DNA from: Candidatus Rhodoferax odensensis
Lineage (GTDB): Bacteria > Pseudomonadota > Gammaproteobacteria > Burkholderiales > Burkholderiaceae_C
Direction of reading: 5' to 3'
Assembly: GCA_016718405.1 (NCBI GenBank)
Contig: JADKDJ010000017.1
Location: forward strand, 1 to 64,000
Length of the DNA: 64,000 nt
Part shown: positions 15,859 through 24,877 of the stretch, in pieces
Layout: each line of letters starts with the position of its first letter
How positions within the stretch are numbered: the first letter of the stretch is position 1
Made by a program: the position numbers and the translations under genes
Notes under the pieces: model-generated
Databases searched by the model: none
The model's input: only the letters and a program-made list of their open reading frames with translations
What the model was told of the DNA's origin: nothing

Positions 15859-17202
15859 TTAGTTTGGCCTGTTCTCAGCCACTTTGCCGTCGTCCATCAC
15901 GGCGCGCCAGGCGAAGGTGGCGCCGCCCAGGGCGCCGGTGTAGATCGAGTCGGGGTCGATGTTGATGGTGAGTTCGCCGTAGTTCTCAAAGATCAGCTCG
16001 CGCAGCGACTTCACCGCCGCCTCGTTCTTGGCCACACCACCGGTGAAGGTGAACTGGTTGCGAATGCCGCCCGAGCGCGCCAGGATCGACATGGCGCGCA
16101 GGATGATGGCGCGGTGCAGGCCGGCCATGATGTCCTCGCGCTTTTCGCCCAGCGAGAGGCGGTCGCGCAGCTCGGCGCCGGCAAACACGGTGCAGGTGGA
16201 GTTGATGCGCACGTTCTTGGTCGACTTCATGGCCAAGGGCCCCAGTTCGTGCAGGCCCATGTTCATCTCATCGGCGATGTAGCCCAGGTAGCGGCCGCAA
16301 CCCGCAGCGCAGCGGTCGTTCATCTGGAAGCTCTCCACAATGCCGTGTGGGTCCACCTGAATCGCTTTGGTGTCCTGGCCGCCGATGTCGAGCACGGTGG
16401 CGGTGTTGGGGTACATCACGTGCGCACCCAGACCGTGGCACAAGATCTCGGAGCGGATGTGTTCCTTGGAAAACGGCAGCCGCGCGCGGCCATAACCGGT
16501 GCCCACCACATAGGTCTCCACCATCTCGGTGTCCAGAATGCCCTTGATTGGCGCTTCCACCTGGGTGCGCCGCGCCGCGGTGGCCGGCAATGCGATGAAG
16601 GTGCGCTCCAGCGCGGCCAGCAGGTGGCGGCGGATGGAGTCGGCGTAGACCCGGTTTTCCACTTCGATGATGGAGCGATCGAACACGTTGAGCAAGAAGT
16701 CGTAGCGCGTGCCCGCCTCTTTGGCCACCGCCTCGCCGATGGACAGGTACTGGCTGCCGGCGATGTCGCGAAAGAAGTCGCTCTTGCGGTTGGCGCCGGC
16801 CTTGAACAGCTCGGGCGCTTGCGCCTGCAGGCGGCGGAACACCTCGATCAGCGCCACCTCGACCGCTTTGGTACTGTCGCCAAACTTGGCCGTGGCCAGG
16901 TTGCGGTGGCAGGTCTCGGCCAGGTCGCCCAACTGCTCCAGATACTGCTCCAGGCGGAAGTCGCGCTCGAGCTGCCCCAGAAACTCGTCCAGCGCGCCTT
17001 CCAGCGCATTGGTGGTGCCCAGCGCCTGACGAAACAGGTAAAAGCGACCGTTGACCAGCGCCTCCTGTTTGGCGATGGTGGCCGCCGTGTCGTAGTTGGA
17101 GCGCGAGTTGGTGATGCCGCGCCCGAGGATGTTCTGGTTCTCGTCAATCACCACCGCCTTGGTGGTGGTGGAGCCGAGGTCAATGCCGATAAAGCAACGC
17201 AT
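15859..17202 (-). CDS. bcrA: Benzoyl-CoA reductase subunit A (ATP-binding)
   Basis: 447 residues with the ASKHA ATPase motifs FIGIDLGSTTTKAVVID (phosphate 1), VLDIGGQDTKAIQVD (phosphate 2) and FTGGVAKNEAAVKSL (adenosine). NDRCAAGCGRYLGY supplies Cys ligands for the [4Fe-4S] cluster shared with BcrD, and NSTCTVFAGAE follows. About 200 residues between the first and second motif are longer than in BcrD, as in Thauera BcrA. It partners BcrB, BcrC and BcrD in the class I, ATP-consuming dearomatisation of benzoyl-CoA to cyclohexa-1,5-diene-1-carbonyl-CoA. Located 27 bases after bcrB. Confidence 0.96.
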   Translation of the reverse strand: MRCFIGIDLGSTTTKAVVIDENQNILGRGITNSRSNYDTAATIAKQEALVNGRFYLFRQALGTTNALEGALDEFLGQLERDFRLEQYLEQLGDLAETCHRNLATAKFGDSTKAVEVALIEVFRRLQAQAPELFKAGANRKSDFFRDIAGSQYLSIGEAVAKEAGTRYDFLLNVFDRSIIEVENRVYADSIRRHLLAALERTFIALPATAARRTQVEAPIKGILDTEMVETYVVGTGYGRARLPFSKEHIRSEILCHGLGAHVMYPNTATVLDIGGQDTKAIQVDPHGIVESFQMNDRCAAGCGRYLGYIADEMNMGLHELGPLAMKSTKNVRINSTCTVFAGAELRDRLSLGEKREDIMAGLHRAIILRAMSILARSGGIRNQFTFTGGVAKNEAAVKSLRELIFENYGELTINIDPDSIYTGALGGATFAWRAVMDDGKVAENRPN

Positions 17203-17229
17203 GATAGGTTTCCTTCTTGCCGTTTGTTC

Positions 17230-18549
17230 TTAGTGGGCGCCAGTGAGCGCCGCGCGCTTGGCCTTGACCATCTGGAAATAGCTCTCCAGACGGTTCTTGA
17301 CGTTGGCGCCCGAGAAGTAGCGTGGGTCCACCAGATCGGTCTCGATGAAGGCGGCTGGCTTGCCGGTGCGTTTTTCCACTTCGCGCATCATCAGCAACTG
17401 ACCGGCCGAGAAGCTGTTGCAGCTCTTGATCGAGTTGATCAGCAGCCCGTCGGCCTGGTACTCGTCAATGTACTTGCAGATCAGGTCGATGCGCGAGGGC
17501 AGGTTCAGGTTGGTGTAGCAGCCCAGGCAGTAGTCGGCCAGTGATTCAAGTGGGTTCTCCGGGTCATGGCGGAAGCCCAGGTCGTACAGGCCGCCGACCT
17601 TGGCGTAGGTGCTGGAGACCACCACCGCGCCTTCGTCGTAGAACATTTTCCAGAAGTCGCGAAAGCTGGTCCAGTTGGGCGGGCCTTCCACCACCAGGCG
17701 GTACTTTTCTTCGCCCATTTCGCCTTCGGGTGTGATCGGGCCTTTGCCTTCACGCACCCGCTGTTCGATCTCGGCGCGCAGCATCTGGTAGTACTGGGTG
17801 GCTTCGGGCGTACCGCGAAACGCGGTGAAGATCGGGCCGATGTAGTACACCGCGCCAAAGTAGCCGTCAATCGGTGACGGGCGGGCCTTGGCCGACTGCA
17901 ACACCTTGACCAGGTCTTCCTCGGCCTTGGCCGATTCGCGCATGTACTGGCGCAGGCGGTCGATGTCGAACTTGACGCCCGAGATGCGCTCCAGCGTGGG
18001 GATGACGGTTTCCTTAAGCTGCTTGACCACGTAGTCGCGCATGCTCTTGGAGATCTTGCCCTCGGCCTGGTAGGGCACATGCAGCATCACGGTTTCGCAG
18101 CCGTACTTGTGGCGAATCAGCTCAAACCACTTCATGAAGGTGAAGCAGCCGGTGTAGGACAGCAGCAAAATATCCGGCTTGGGCAGGGGGTCGCCCGTCG
18201 GGCCGACCTCGCCGCCGAGCATCATGCCCATGTCGGCCTTGACGTAGGTGCAGACGTCTTCGGAGTGGCCGTCGCGCTCGGCATCCATGATCATCTTGCC
18301 GGACTTCTTGCGCATGCCGTTTTGCAGCGCGTTGGTCTCGGGCAGGCTGCGCGCAAAGTCGAAGCACATCAGCAACTCGTTCAGGTTGCCCGGCACAAAC
18401 GTGGCGGACACCTTCTTGTTGTTGGCGCGCGCGGTGGCCAACTCCATGTAGTTCTTGGAGATCAGCTCCTTCTGGAGCCACATCGCGTCCTCTTTCTGGA
18501 CGTCTTGCGGCTTCTTGCTGGATACGGGCATGGCAATGGGGGTGTTCAT
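17230..18549 (-). CDS. bcrB: Benzoyl-CoA reductase subunit B
   Basis: 439 residues of the 2-hydroxyglutaryl-CoA dehydratase/HgdB superfamily. YTGCFTFMKWFELI, LADYCLGCYTNLNLPSRIDL and INSIKSCNSFSAGQLLMMREVEKRTG carry the conserved cysteines that hold the active-site [4Fe-4S] cluster. FIETDLVDPRYFSGANVKNRLESYFQMV is the usual C-terminal segment. With BcrC it forms the substrate-binding half of the reductase. Start ATG 18549 has AGGAACC upstream. Downstream of bcrC after a 58-base gap with a hairpin repeat. Confidence 0.96.
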   Translation of the reverse strand: MNTPIAMPVSSKKPQDVQKEDAMWLQKELISKNYMELATARANNKKVSATFVPGNLNELLMCFDFARSLPETNALQNGMRKKSGKMIMDAERDGHSEDVCTYVKADMGMMLGGEVGPTGDPLPKPDILLLSYTGCFTFMKWFELIRHKYGCETVMLHVPYQAEGKISKSMRDYVVKQLKETVIPTLERISGVKFDIDRLRQYMRESAKAEEDLVKVLQSAKARPSPIDGYFGAVYYIGPIFTAFRGTPEATQYYQMLRAEIEQRVREGKGPITPEGEMGEEKYRLVVEGPPNWTSFRDFWKMFYDEGAVVVSSTYAKVGGLYDLGFRHDPENPLESLADYCLGCYTNLNLPSRIDLICKYIDEYQADGLLINSIKSCNSFSAGQLLMMREVEKRTGKPAAFIETDLVDPRYFSGANVKNRLESYFQMVKAKRAALTGAH

Positions 18550-18568
18550 GGTGGGTTCCTTAATCAGA

Positions 18569-18609
18569 GGACAGAGCTTGCTTCGCTGCGGTCTGTCCCG
18601 CAAAGTCTC
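18569..18609. repeat. Intercistronic hairpin repeat, copy 2
   Basis: GGACAGA, a GC-rich loop, TCTGTCC, then CGCAAAGTCTCA on the plus strand, between the bcrC stop and the bcrB start. The final TCA is the complement of the bcrC stop codon. Confidence 0.6.
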
Positions 18610-19786
18610 ATGCTGCGTTCCACAATTTGATCGAATCGGCGAAGGTGCCGGCCTGCTCACGGATGGGCGCCATCTGACCCGTGTTCTCGGCGTACTTGAA
18701 CGCGGTGTGCGGAATCTTGTGTTTGGTCAACACGTCTTGCAGCATCGGGCGCTCCAGCAGCGCCGGGTCGCAAAACGAGGGTGCCGCGAACACCACACCT
18801 TCGGCGCCCATGGTCTTGACCTGCTTGAGCAGGTACTGGCCCTTGTCTTCGCGGCGCGCGTCGTACTTGGCGGCCGTGACCGCCGAGCGGTGCAGGAAGG
18901 CTTTGGACAGTTCGCTCAAGGGGTTGCCGTTGGCCGGCACGTCGTCCAGCAGCCAGCGGCTGACCAGCACGAAGTCGTCATCCACCACGTAGCAGCCGGC
19001 CATCTCGATCGACTTGAGAAGCGTCAGCGGTGGCTGCTCGCAGAAGGTGCCGTTGATCACCACGCGGGCGTTGTCACGCTTGGGGCGCGGCACCGCGTCG
19101 GTGGCGGCGATGTAGTCGCGCACCAGCTTGGTGTGCTCCTCGGGCGGCAGCACCATGCCGGCACGCTGCACCAGATACACCTCCGAGGTGGGCGCCTGCC
19201 AGGGTTTTTGCGCGCGGTAGGCATACAGCTCGCGGATGGCGGCGCGGTTCTCGTTGTAGACCGCGATGGAGGCGTTGAGCGCTTCGTCGGTGATGGGTTT
19301 GCCCACCAGCTTGCCGAAGTCCTCGCGCAGCACTTCCATCTCTTCCATGTAGAACTTGCCACCCACCTCGTCGTCGTAGTTTTGTGGCACGTCGACATAA
19401 CGAACGTATTTGTCCTTGAACAGGATTTGCCACATGCCCGACAGGTTGCGGATCACGTCGCAAATGCTGGGGAACAACATGCCGTCCAGGCAGTCCAGGC
19501 GCCCGGTCAGGCCCAGCTCGATGGTGGAGCGCGGAATGCGGCAGATGTAGCTCTGGTAATAGGCGTCGCCCTGAATCACTTCGAGCTGGTCGCCGCCGCC
19601 CATGATGCCCACCGGCAACATGCCAGCGGCATGAATCAGTTCACGCGGCACATAAACCGGCATGTAGCCGATAGCCTTGCGGCCCGGCACGGCGGCTTTC
19701 CACTCTTTGACGGCATTGAAATGCAGGTCTTCAAACAACGCTTCGCAGCGCGCGACAATTTGCTGGACGGGGGTGGTCGGTGACAT
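18608..19786 (-). CDS. bcrC: Benzoyl-CoA reductase subunit C
   Basis: 392 residues of the HgdB superfamily. Motifs: GRKAIGYMPVYVPRELIHAAGMLPVGI, SYICRIPRSTIELGL and LDGMLFPSICDVIRNLSGMW, NGTFCEQPPLTLLKSIEMAGCYVVDDD, FAAPSFCDPALLERPMLQDVL. The pattern and length match Thauera BcrC. It heads the bcrCBAD block and its start codon overlaps the dch stop as TGATG, so the two are translationally coupled. The TTG codon just before the ATG is in frame but not needed. Confidence 0.96.
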   Translation of the reverse strand: MSPTTPVQQIVARCEALFEDLHFNAVKEWKAAVPGRKAIGYMPVYVPRELIHAAGMLPVGIMGGGDQLEVIQGDAYYQSYICRIPRSTIELGLTGRLDCLDGMLFPSICDVIRNLSGMWQILFKDKYVRYVDVPQNYDDEVGGKFYMEEMEVLREDFGKLVGKPITDEALNASIAVYNENRAAIRELYAYRAQKPWQAPTSEVYLVQRAGMVLPPEEHTKLVRDYIAATDAVPRPKRDNARVVINGTFCEQPPLTLLKSIEMAGCYVVDDDFVLVSRWLLDDVPANGNPLSELSKAFLHRSAVTAAKYDARREDKGQYLLKQVKTMGAEGVVFAAPSFCDPALLERPMLQDVLTKHKIPHTAFKYAENTGQMAPIREQAGTFADSIKLWNAA

Positions 19787-20559
19787 CAAACATGCTCCCA
19801 GGTTGGTGCGCGCCGGGCAAGAAAGGCTGCCAGCCCTTCATTGGCATCGCGGGTTTTCATCAGGCGGTTGAGGTACAGGCCCTCAACCTCGGTCAGACGC
19901 GCGCGCAGGACGCGAATCAAGGGGCCCCGCGCGGCGGCCACGGCACACTGCAGTGCGGCGGCGCTCTTGGGCGCGAGGTGGGTATCAAAGTAGGCCAGCG
20001 CGGCGGCCTCGGGGTCATCCGCGACCACCTGCACCAGGCCAGCGACACGCGCCTCCTCGCCACTGAGCGAGCGGCCCGAGAACAGCAGGTCTTCGGCGGT
20101 GGGCTGGTTGACGCGGTAGGGCAGCAGGCACGAGGCAGCGGGCGCGAACACGCCCAGCATCATCTCGGGCTGGCCCAGCTTGGCATCCGCCGTGGCAAAG
20201 ATCGGTCCGCCCGCCAGCACCACTTCCAGCCCGCCACCCAGGCATTGGCCACGCACGGCGGTGAGGATGGGCACCGGAAACTCGACCATGGCGATGATCA
20301 GCGCATGCAGCGCGGCCAGCATGCCGGCACATCGCTCGGCCACGTGTTCTTCGACGCTGGCACCAAAGCTGAAGTGGCTGCCCTCGGCATCCAGCAGCAC
20401 GCCGCGCAGGCCATGGGTGTTGCGGTGAGCGTCCAGGGCGGCATGCAGGGCGGCGATCATGGCCGCGTCGACGATGTTGGCCTTGGGTCTGGACAGGCGC
20501 AGGCGCAACAGGGCGCCGTCGCGGTCCAGCCAGACTTTGAGGGGGGAGGTGTCAGTCAT
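19786..20559 (-). CDS. dch: Cyclohexa-1,5-diene-1-carbonyl-CoA hydratase
   Basis: 257-residue crotonase-family enzyme: SRPKANIVDAAMIAALHAAL, oxyanion-hole segments EGSHFSFGASVEEH and VRGQCLGGGLEVVLAGG, then GQPEMMLGVFAPAASCLLPYR. It adds water to the product of benzoyl-CoA reductase to give 6-hydroxycyclohex-1-ene-1-carbonyl-CoA. The assignment to Dch and not another enoyl-CoA hydratase rests on position between oah and bcrC and on the ASVEEH segment typical of the Thauera/Azoarcus enzymes. The ATG at 20559 is preferred to one 63 bases upstream, because relatives start MTDTSPLKVWLDRDG-like. Confidence 0.93.
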   Translation of the reverse strand: MTDTSPLKVWLDRDGALLRLRLSRPKANIVDAAMIAALHAALDAHRNTHGLRGVLLDAEGSHFSFGASVEEHVAERCAGMLAALHALIIAMVEFPVPILTAVRGQCLGGGLEVVLAGGPIFATADAKLGQPEMMLGVFAPAASCLLPYRVNQPTAEDLLFSGRSLSGEEARVAGLVQVVADDPEAAALAYFDTHLAPKSAAALQCAVAAARGPLIRVLRARLTEVEGLYLNRLMKTRDANEGLAAFLARRAPTWEHV

Positions 20560-20580
20560 GAGGGTGCCTTGAGCTGTTGG

Positions 20581-20632
20581 GGACAAAGCTTGTTCACTGC
20601 GTGTAGCGGCGGTCTTTCCCACAAGGTCTCAG
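20581..20632. repeat. Intercistronic hairpin repeat, copy 3
   Basis: GGACAAAGC, loop, GGTCTTTCCC, then ACAAGGTCTCA, between the oah stop and the dch start. Same tail as copies 1 and 2. Confidence 0.55.
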
Positions 20633-21741
20633 GACTTGCGCTTGGCCTTGGGCTGAATCTCATCGTGCAGCGGGCCAACCCAGCTCTGGCCCGCGGCCAG
20701 CTTCTGGCGCAGCAGCACGAAGTCGGCCTCGCGGTCTTCCTTGGTGCCTTCGTTGAAGGCGGTAAAGCCCGCGCGCGCCTCGGTCATCATGTTCAGGGCC
20801 AGCCAGGCGCGCGAATTCTCTTTGTTCTTGTCCCAGGCTTCGAGCTTGGGCTTGCGCAGCTCTTCGATGGTCTTGGTGGTGCAGTCGGGGAAGGTGAGCA
20901 GCATCTTGGCGCACAGCTCTTCGACCCGGGCGTCCAGCATCGACAGGTCCACCGTGCCACTGGCCATCACCGCCTTGCCGGCCTTGGCCGCGTCGCCGGT
21001 CTTGGCCTCGCCATAGGTGTTGCGGCCGAACTCGTCGACCATGCGCTGGGTTTCCACCAGCGGGTTGGCGACATACTTGCCGTCCACCTTGAGCGCGGGC
21101 ACGATGTCGGTCAGGATGCCCATTTGGTAAGCCTTGTGGGCCGAAAAGGGCTCGCACAGCACGCAAGCCGCCATGGCGCGCTCGGCGCCCACGATCACCG
21201 GCAGGAAGTCGGTGGCGCCGCCAATCGGGGCCGAGCCATGCTTGGGGCCGGCCTGGCCAAAGCGCGCCAGGTCTTGTGCCACCGAGAAGTCGCAGGCCAT
21301 GCCAATCTCTTGCCCGCCGCCGATACGCATGCCGTTGACGCGGCAGATCACCGGCTTGTCGCACAGCAAGATGGCGCTCACCATGTCGTTGAACAGGCGC
21401 ATGTACTGGCGGTATTCCTGCGGGTGACCGGCGTAGTACTCGGCGTATTCCTTGGTGTTGCCGCCGGTGCAGAAGGCCTTGTCGCCCGCGCCGGTGAACA
21501 CCACGCAGTTGACGTCGCGTGAGTTGGAGGCAGCGCGCATCGCCAGGATCACGCCCTTGACCATGTCGGTGGTGTAGGAGTTGTACTGGCTGGGGTTGTC
21601 CAGCGTGATCCAGGCGTTGAACAAGCCCGGCACCACACTGCCGTCGGGCAGCTTGGCCGGGCGCTTTTCGTAGCGCACACCGGGCTTGGAGATGTCGTCC
21701 ACCAGATCGTGGTTCTTGAAGTCGCGGGGAGAGGCGGTCAT
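20629..21741 (-). CDS. oah: 6-oxocyclohex-1-ene-1-carbonyl-CoA hydrolase (ring opening)
   Basis: 370 residues, a long crotonase-family protein. FTGAGDKAFCTGGNTKEYAEYYAGHPQEYRQYMRLFNDM and CRVNGMRIGGGQEIGMACDFSVAQD form the oxyanion pocket. GQAGPKHGSAPIGGATDFLP and a C-terminal alpha-helical part follow. The enzyme hydrates and cleaves the ring to 3-hydroxypimeloyl-CoA, the committed ring-opening step after Had. The length (about 100 residues more than normal hydratases) and the FCTGGNTKEYAEYY motif are characteristic. The start at 21741 has GGAGCCCCC upstream. Confidence 0.96.
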   Translation of the reverse strand: MTASPRDFKNHDLVDDISKPGVRYEKRPAKLPDGSVVPGLFNAWITLDNPSQYNSYTTDMVKGVILAMRAASNSRDVNCVVFTGAGDKAFCTGGNTKEYAEYYAGHPQEYRQYMRLFNDMVSAILLCDKPVICRVNGMRIGGGQEIGMACDFSVAQDLARFGQAGPKHGSAPIGGATDFLPVIVGAERAMAACVLCEPFSAHKAYQMGILTDIVPALKVDGKYVANPLVETQRMVDEFGRNTYGEAKTGDAAKAGKAVMASGTVDLSMLDARVEELCAKMLLTFPDCTTKTIEELRKPKLEAWDKNKENSRAWLALNMMTEARAGFTAFNEGTKEDREADFVLLRQKLAAGQSWVGPLHDEIQPKAKRKS

Positions 21742-21781
21742 GGCGGGGGCTCCTAAGTGTGGCAAGGGGTTGTAGTTAGTA

Positions 21782-21810
21782 CGTCATTGCGAGCGCAGCA
21801 TGGCAATCTA
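21782..21810. repeat. Half copy of a palindromic intergenic repeat
   Basis: Plus strand CGTCATTGCGAGCGCAGCA followed by TGGCAATCTA, nearly the same as one arm of the full palindromes at 47140-47216 and 48992-49068. It sits at the 3' end of had and overlaps its stop codon by a few bases. Confidence 0.6.
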
Positions 21811-22875
21811 TGCCGGCGTCAACACCACACGCTTTTTGATCTCGCGGTGGTGCACGGCCGGGAACACAGCGTTGATGCTGTCCAGCGGGCGTTGTTCGAC
21901 AAAGGGCGCCAGCGCCACTTTGCCGTCCAGCACCAGGTCCAGCGCGGCTGGGTAGTACTCGGGCGGGCAGCCCCAGTTGCCCAGGGCGCGGGCGTCAAAG
22001 GCCATCAGGTTGGACAGGCGAACTTCCACCTTGTCCATGGTGAAGCCCACCACCGACAACGTGGCGCCATGCACCAGCAAGCCATAGGCCGACAACTGGC
22101 CCGCTGCGGTGCCCGAGCACTCGAAGATCTGCCACTCGGTGCCGCGCAGACCTTGCTGCTTGGCAAACGTATTGATGGCGGCCTTCAGGGCCTTGGCGTC
22201 AAAGTTACGGGCGTTGAGGGTGAGCGCCGCGCCGTGCTGCGCCACGGCGGCGAGTTTGTCGTCGTCCACGTCGATGGCAACCACCTGGGCGCCGAAGGCG
22301 CGCGCAATCTGCACGCAGTAGCCGCCCACGCCGCCCACGCCAATCACGATGGCCAGGCTGCCCGGCGCCACACCGGCGCGGCGCACCGCCTGGTAGGGTG
22401 TGGTCAGCGCATCGGCCACGATGGACACTTGCGGCAAGGTCAGGCCGGCCTTGGCCAGACGCGCCAGGTCCACCTCGCACAGGCCACGACCCGGCACCAC
22501 GATGTGTGAGGCAAAGCCACCCTGGATGTCGTTGCCCGGCATCTTCTGCGCGCGGCAGATCGGCTGCAGGCCACGCTGGCACAGATCGCATTCGCCGCAG
22601 GGCAACACCGCCGGCACGATCACCGCCTTGCCAATCCAGCCTTCGGCACCGGCGCCAGCCGCCACCACATGACCGCTGATCTCGTGGCCCAAGGTCAGCG
22701 GCAAGGCCGAGTTGGTGCGCACGCCGTCGTAGTAGTAACCCAGGTCTGTGTGGCAGACGCCGCAGCCGGCAATGGCCACCACCACTTCACCCACGCCCGG
22801 CGTGGCTTCAAATGCGACGCGATCAAACGGTTCGCCGGGCTTGGTCATTTGCCAGCGGTGGGCTTGGATGCTCAT
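21808..22875 (-). CDS. had: 6-hydroxycyclohex-1-ene-1-carbonyl-CoA dehydrogenase
   Basis: 355-residue zinc alcohol dehydrogenase. Catalytic zinc site CGVCHTDLGYYYDGV and GHEISG; structural zinc loop CGECDLCQRGLQPIC; NAD fold GVGGVGGYCVQIARAFG with an acidic IDVDDD after it. It oxidises the hydroxyl made by Dch, giving 6-oxocyclohex-1-ene-1-carbonyl-CoA for Oah. The family alone would allow other alcohols; the order had-oah-dch-bcrCBAD-fdx makes this function very likely. ATG 22875 has GGAGACC upstream. It is the first gene of the minus-strand operon. Confidence 0.95.
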   Translation of the reverse strand: MSIQAHRWQMTKPGEPFDRVAFEATPGVGEVVVAIAGCGVCHTDLGYYYDGVRTNSALPLTLGHEISGHVVAAGAGAEGWIGKAVIVPAVLPCGECDLCQRGLQPICRAQKMPGNDIQGGFASHIVVPGRGLCEVDLARLAKAGLTLPQVSIVADALTTPYQAVRRAGVAPGSLAIVIGVGGVGGYCVQIARAFGAQVVAIDVDDDKLAAVAQHGAALTLNARNFDAKALKAAINTFAKQQGLRGTEWQIFECSGTAAGQLSAYGLLVHGATLSVVGFTMDKVEVRLSNLMAFDARALGNWGCPPEYYPAALDLVLDGKVALAPFVEQRPLDSINAVFPAVHHREIKKRVVLTPA

Positions 22876-23095
22876 GTTTTGGGTCTCCTTGTCTTGTCTC
22901 AAACGTTCGGCGTTTCGCCCGGTTGTGGGCTTGACCGGATCGAGCGCTGGAACTATTATCGTATAACGGTACTGAAATACCAAGATTGTTTGAAGAATTA
23001 TTTCAGAATGACTTGCGCAGTTACTGATCTGCGTCAAACTCGGCCCGAAAGCTTCGTCATCCATTAGCGGTAAATCGGCTACCGGCATCGACCGC
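22876..23095. promoter_or_regulatory. Divergent promoter region of the had-bcr and kor operons
   Basis: 220 bases, AT-richer than its surroundings. CTGATCTGCGTCAA (23024-23037) resembles an FNR-type site TTGAT-N4-ATCAA and is 59 bases before korA. TTATCGTATAA (22956-22966) and the adjacent GGTA-CTGAAA-TACC are inverted repeats that could bind a pathway regulator. AcpR/FNR control of anaerobic benzoate genes is known in Azoarcus; its use here is inference. No regulator gene is adjacent. Confidence 0.55.
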
Positions 23096-24877
23096 ATGAC
23101 ACGACAGGAGAACACTTTGCCAATACCAACGAACCCTCAGCCCACCAGCGTGTCGATCGCGCTGGCCGGCAGTGGCGGCAGCGGCGTAATGACCGCCGGC
23201 ACCGTCTTGCTGGCCGCAGCGGCCAAGGCCGGCGCCTACGGCCTGATGGTGCGCACCAGCGGCCCGCAGATACGCGGCGGCGAGGCCGCAGCCCTGGTGC
23301 GCCTGGGGCCGCAAGCCATGAGCTCGCTCGACGACGGCTTTGATTTGCTGCTGGCCATCGACTGGCAGAACGTCAACCGTTTTGCCGACGAGATTGTGCT
23401 GGGCCCGCGCAGCGTACTGATTGGCGACCCCGACGAGGGCGAGGCGCCCGAGGTCTTCAAGGCCACCGGCGCGCGTTTTGCCCCCTTGAGCATGAAGAAG
23501 ATGGCCAAGGCGATTCCCGGCGCCTGGGTCAACATGATCGCGCTGGGCCTGTCGGGCACATTGGCTGGCCTGCCCTTGCAAGCGCTGCAGGACGCAGTAC
23601 GCGAGTCCTGGAAGAAGCCCGACACGCTGGAGGCCAACCTGCAGGCGGTGGCCGCAGGCGCGCAGGCCGCCGCCGAGATCGCTACCAGCCTGCTGGAGCG
23701 CGGCGGCGCCATGGCACGCTTGCAGGCCACGGCGCTACAGTCCAAGCCGCGCTGGATGATCAGCGGCAACGAGGCGGCGGGTTTTGGCGCCATCCAGGGC
23801 GGCGTGCGCTTTTGCGCCGCCTACCCGATCACCCCGGCCACCGAGGTGCTGGAGTGGCTGGCGCCCAAGCTGGTGGAAGTGGGCGGCACGCTGCTGCAGG
23901 CCGAAGACGAGCTGGCCTCGATCAACATGATCATTGGCGCCTCCTATGGCGGGGTACCGTCGATCACCGCCACCGCCGGGCCGGGCCTGTCCCTGATGAC
24001 CGAAGCCATTGGCCTGGCGGTAGCCTCCGAAGTGCCGGTGGTCATCGTAGACGTGATGCGTGGCGGACCCAGCACCGGCATTCCGGCCAAGAGTGAACAA
24101 AGCGATTTGTCGTTTGCCGTCAGCGGCCTGCACGGCGACGCGCCACGGCTGGTGGTGGCGCCGAGCTCCATTGGCGACTGCCTGGGTGCCACCCAATGGG
24201 CGGTGCATCTGGCTGAGTCGCTGCAAGCGCCGGCGATTGTGCTGTCTGATCAGTTCATGGGCCAATCGCGCGCCATCATCGACAAACCGGTGGACGCCGG
24301 CTACCGCGCCCAGCGCCTCACCGCGGCGGCCAACACCCCAGACTACAAGCGCTACCGCAACACAGCCTCGGGCGTGTCGCCGATGGCGATCCCCGGCACC
24401 GAGGGCGTGGCCTACACCGCCGACGGGCTGGAGCACTCCGAGGCTGGCATTCCCAGCAGCCAGTCGCGCGACCACGTGCTGCAACTTGACAAGCGCCAGC
24501 GCAAGCTCGACCTGTTTGACTACGGTCCGTACTGGGCTGACATCGAGGGCGAAGGCGACGCGGTCGTCATCACCTTTGGCTCCACCACCAGCGCGGTGCG
24601 TGAAGCCATGGCACGCGCCAAGGCGCAGGGCATCGACCTGCGGCTGGTGGCCCTGCGCCTGTTGGCGCCAACCCGCCCCGAGCAGATGGCCGCCGCGGTA
24701 CAGGGCGCCCGGCGCATCCTGGTGATCGAGCAGAACCACGGCGCCCAGTTGTTCCGCTACCTGCGTGCCTGGTACGACTTCCCCGTATCACCGCAAAGCT
24801 ACCACCGCCCCGGGCCGCTGCCGCTGCGCCCAGGCGAATTGTTAACCGCCTTGCTTGACTGGAGGAACGCCCAATGA
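23096..24877 (+). CDS. korA: 2-oxoglutarate:ferredoxin oxidoreductase, fused gamma-alpha subunit
   Basis: 593 residues. About residues 18-190 are the gamma domain (LAGSGGSGVMTAGTVLLAAAAKAG, VRTSGPQIRGGEAAALVRLG). About 215-590 are the alpha (PYR) domain with GNEAAGFGAIQGGVRFCAAYPITPATEVLEWL and QAEDELASINMIIGASYGGVPSITATAGPGLSLM. It oxidises a 2-oxoacid, in the anaerobic benzoate context 2-oxoglutarate, to its CoA ester and CO2 and reduces ferredoxin, which feeds benzoyl-CoA reductase. Thauera KorA has the same fusion. Divergent from had. It overlaps korB by four bases (ATGA). Confidence 0.93.
   Translation: MTRQENTLPIPTNPQPTSVSIALAGSGGSGVMTAGTVLLAAAAKAGAYGLMVRTSGPQIRGGEAAALVRLGPQAMSSLDDGFDLLLAIDWQNVNRFADEIVLGPRSVLIGDPDEGEAPEVFKATGARFAPLSMKKMAKAIPGAWVNMIALGLSGTLAGLPLQALQDAVRESWKKPDTLEANLQAVAAGAQAAAEIATSLLERGGAMARLQATALQSKPRWMISGNEAAGFGAIQGGVRFCAAYPITPATEVLEWLAPKLVEVGGTLLQAEDELASINMIIGASYGGVPSITATAGPGLSLMTEAIGLAVASEVPVVIVDVMRGGPSTGIPAKSEQSDLSFAVSGLHGDAPRLVVAPSSIGDCLGATQWAVHLAESLQAPAIVLSDQFMGQSRAIIDKPVDAGYRAQRLTAAANTPDYKRYRNTASGVSPMAIPGTEGVAYTADGLEHSEAGIPSSQSRDHVLQLDKRQRKLDLFDYGPYWADIEGEGDAVVITFGSTTSAVREAMARAKAQGIDLRLVALRLLAPTRPEQMAAAVQGARRILVIEQNHGAQLFRYLRAWYDFPVSPQSYHRPGPLPLRPGELLTALLDWRNAQ

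Noticed and set aside
15838..17544. 568-codon open frame on the plus strand opposite bcrA
   Set aside because: It is the reverse of a GC-rich gene; composition rich in His/Val/Gly repeats, no domain, and bcrA motifs are unmistakable on the other strand.
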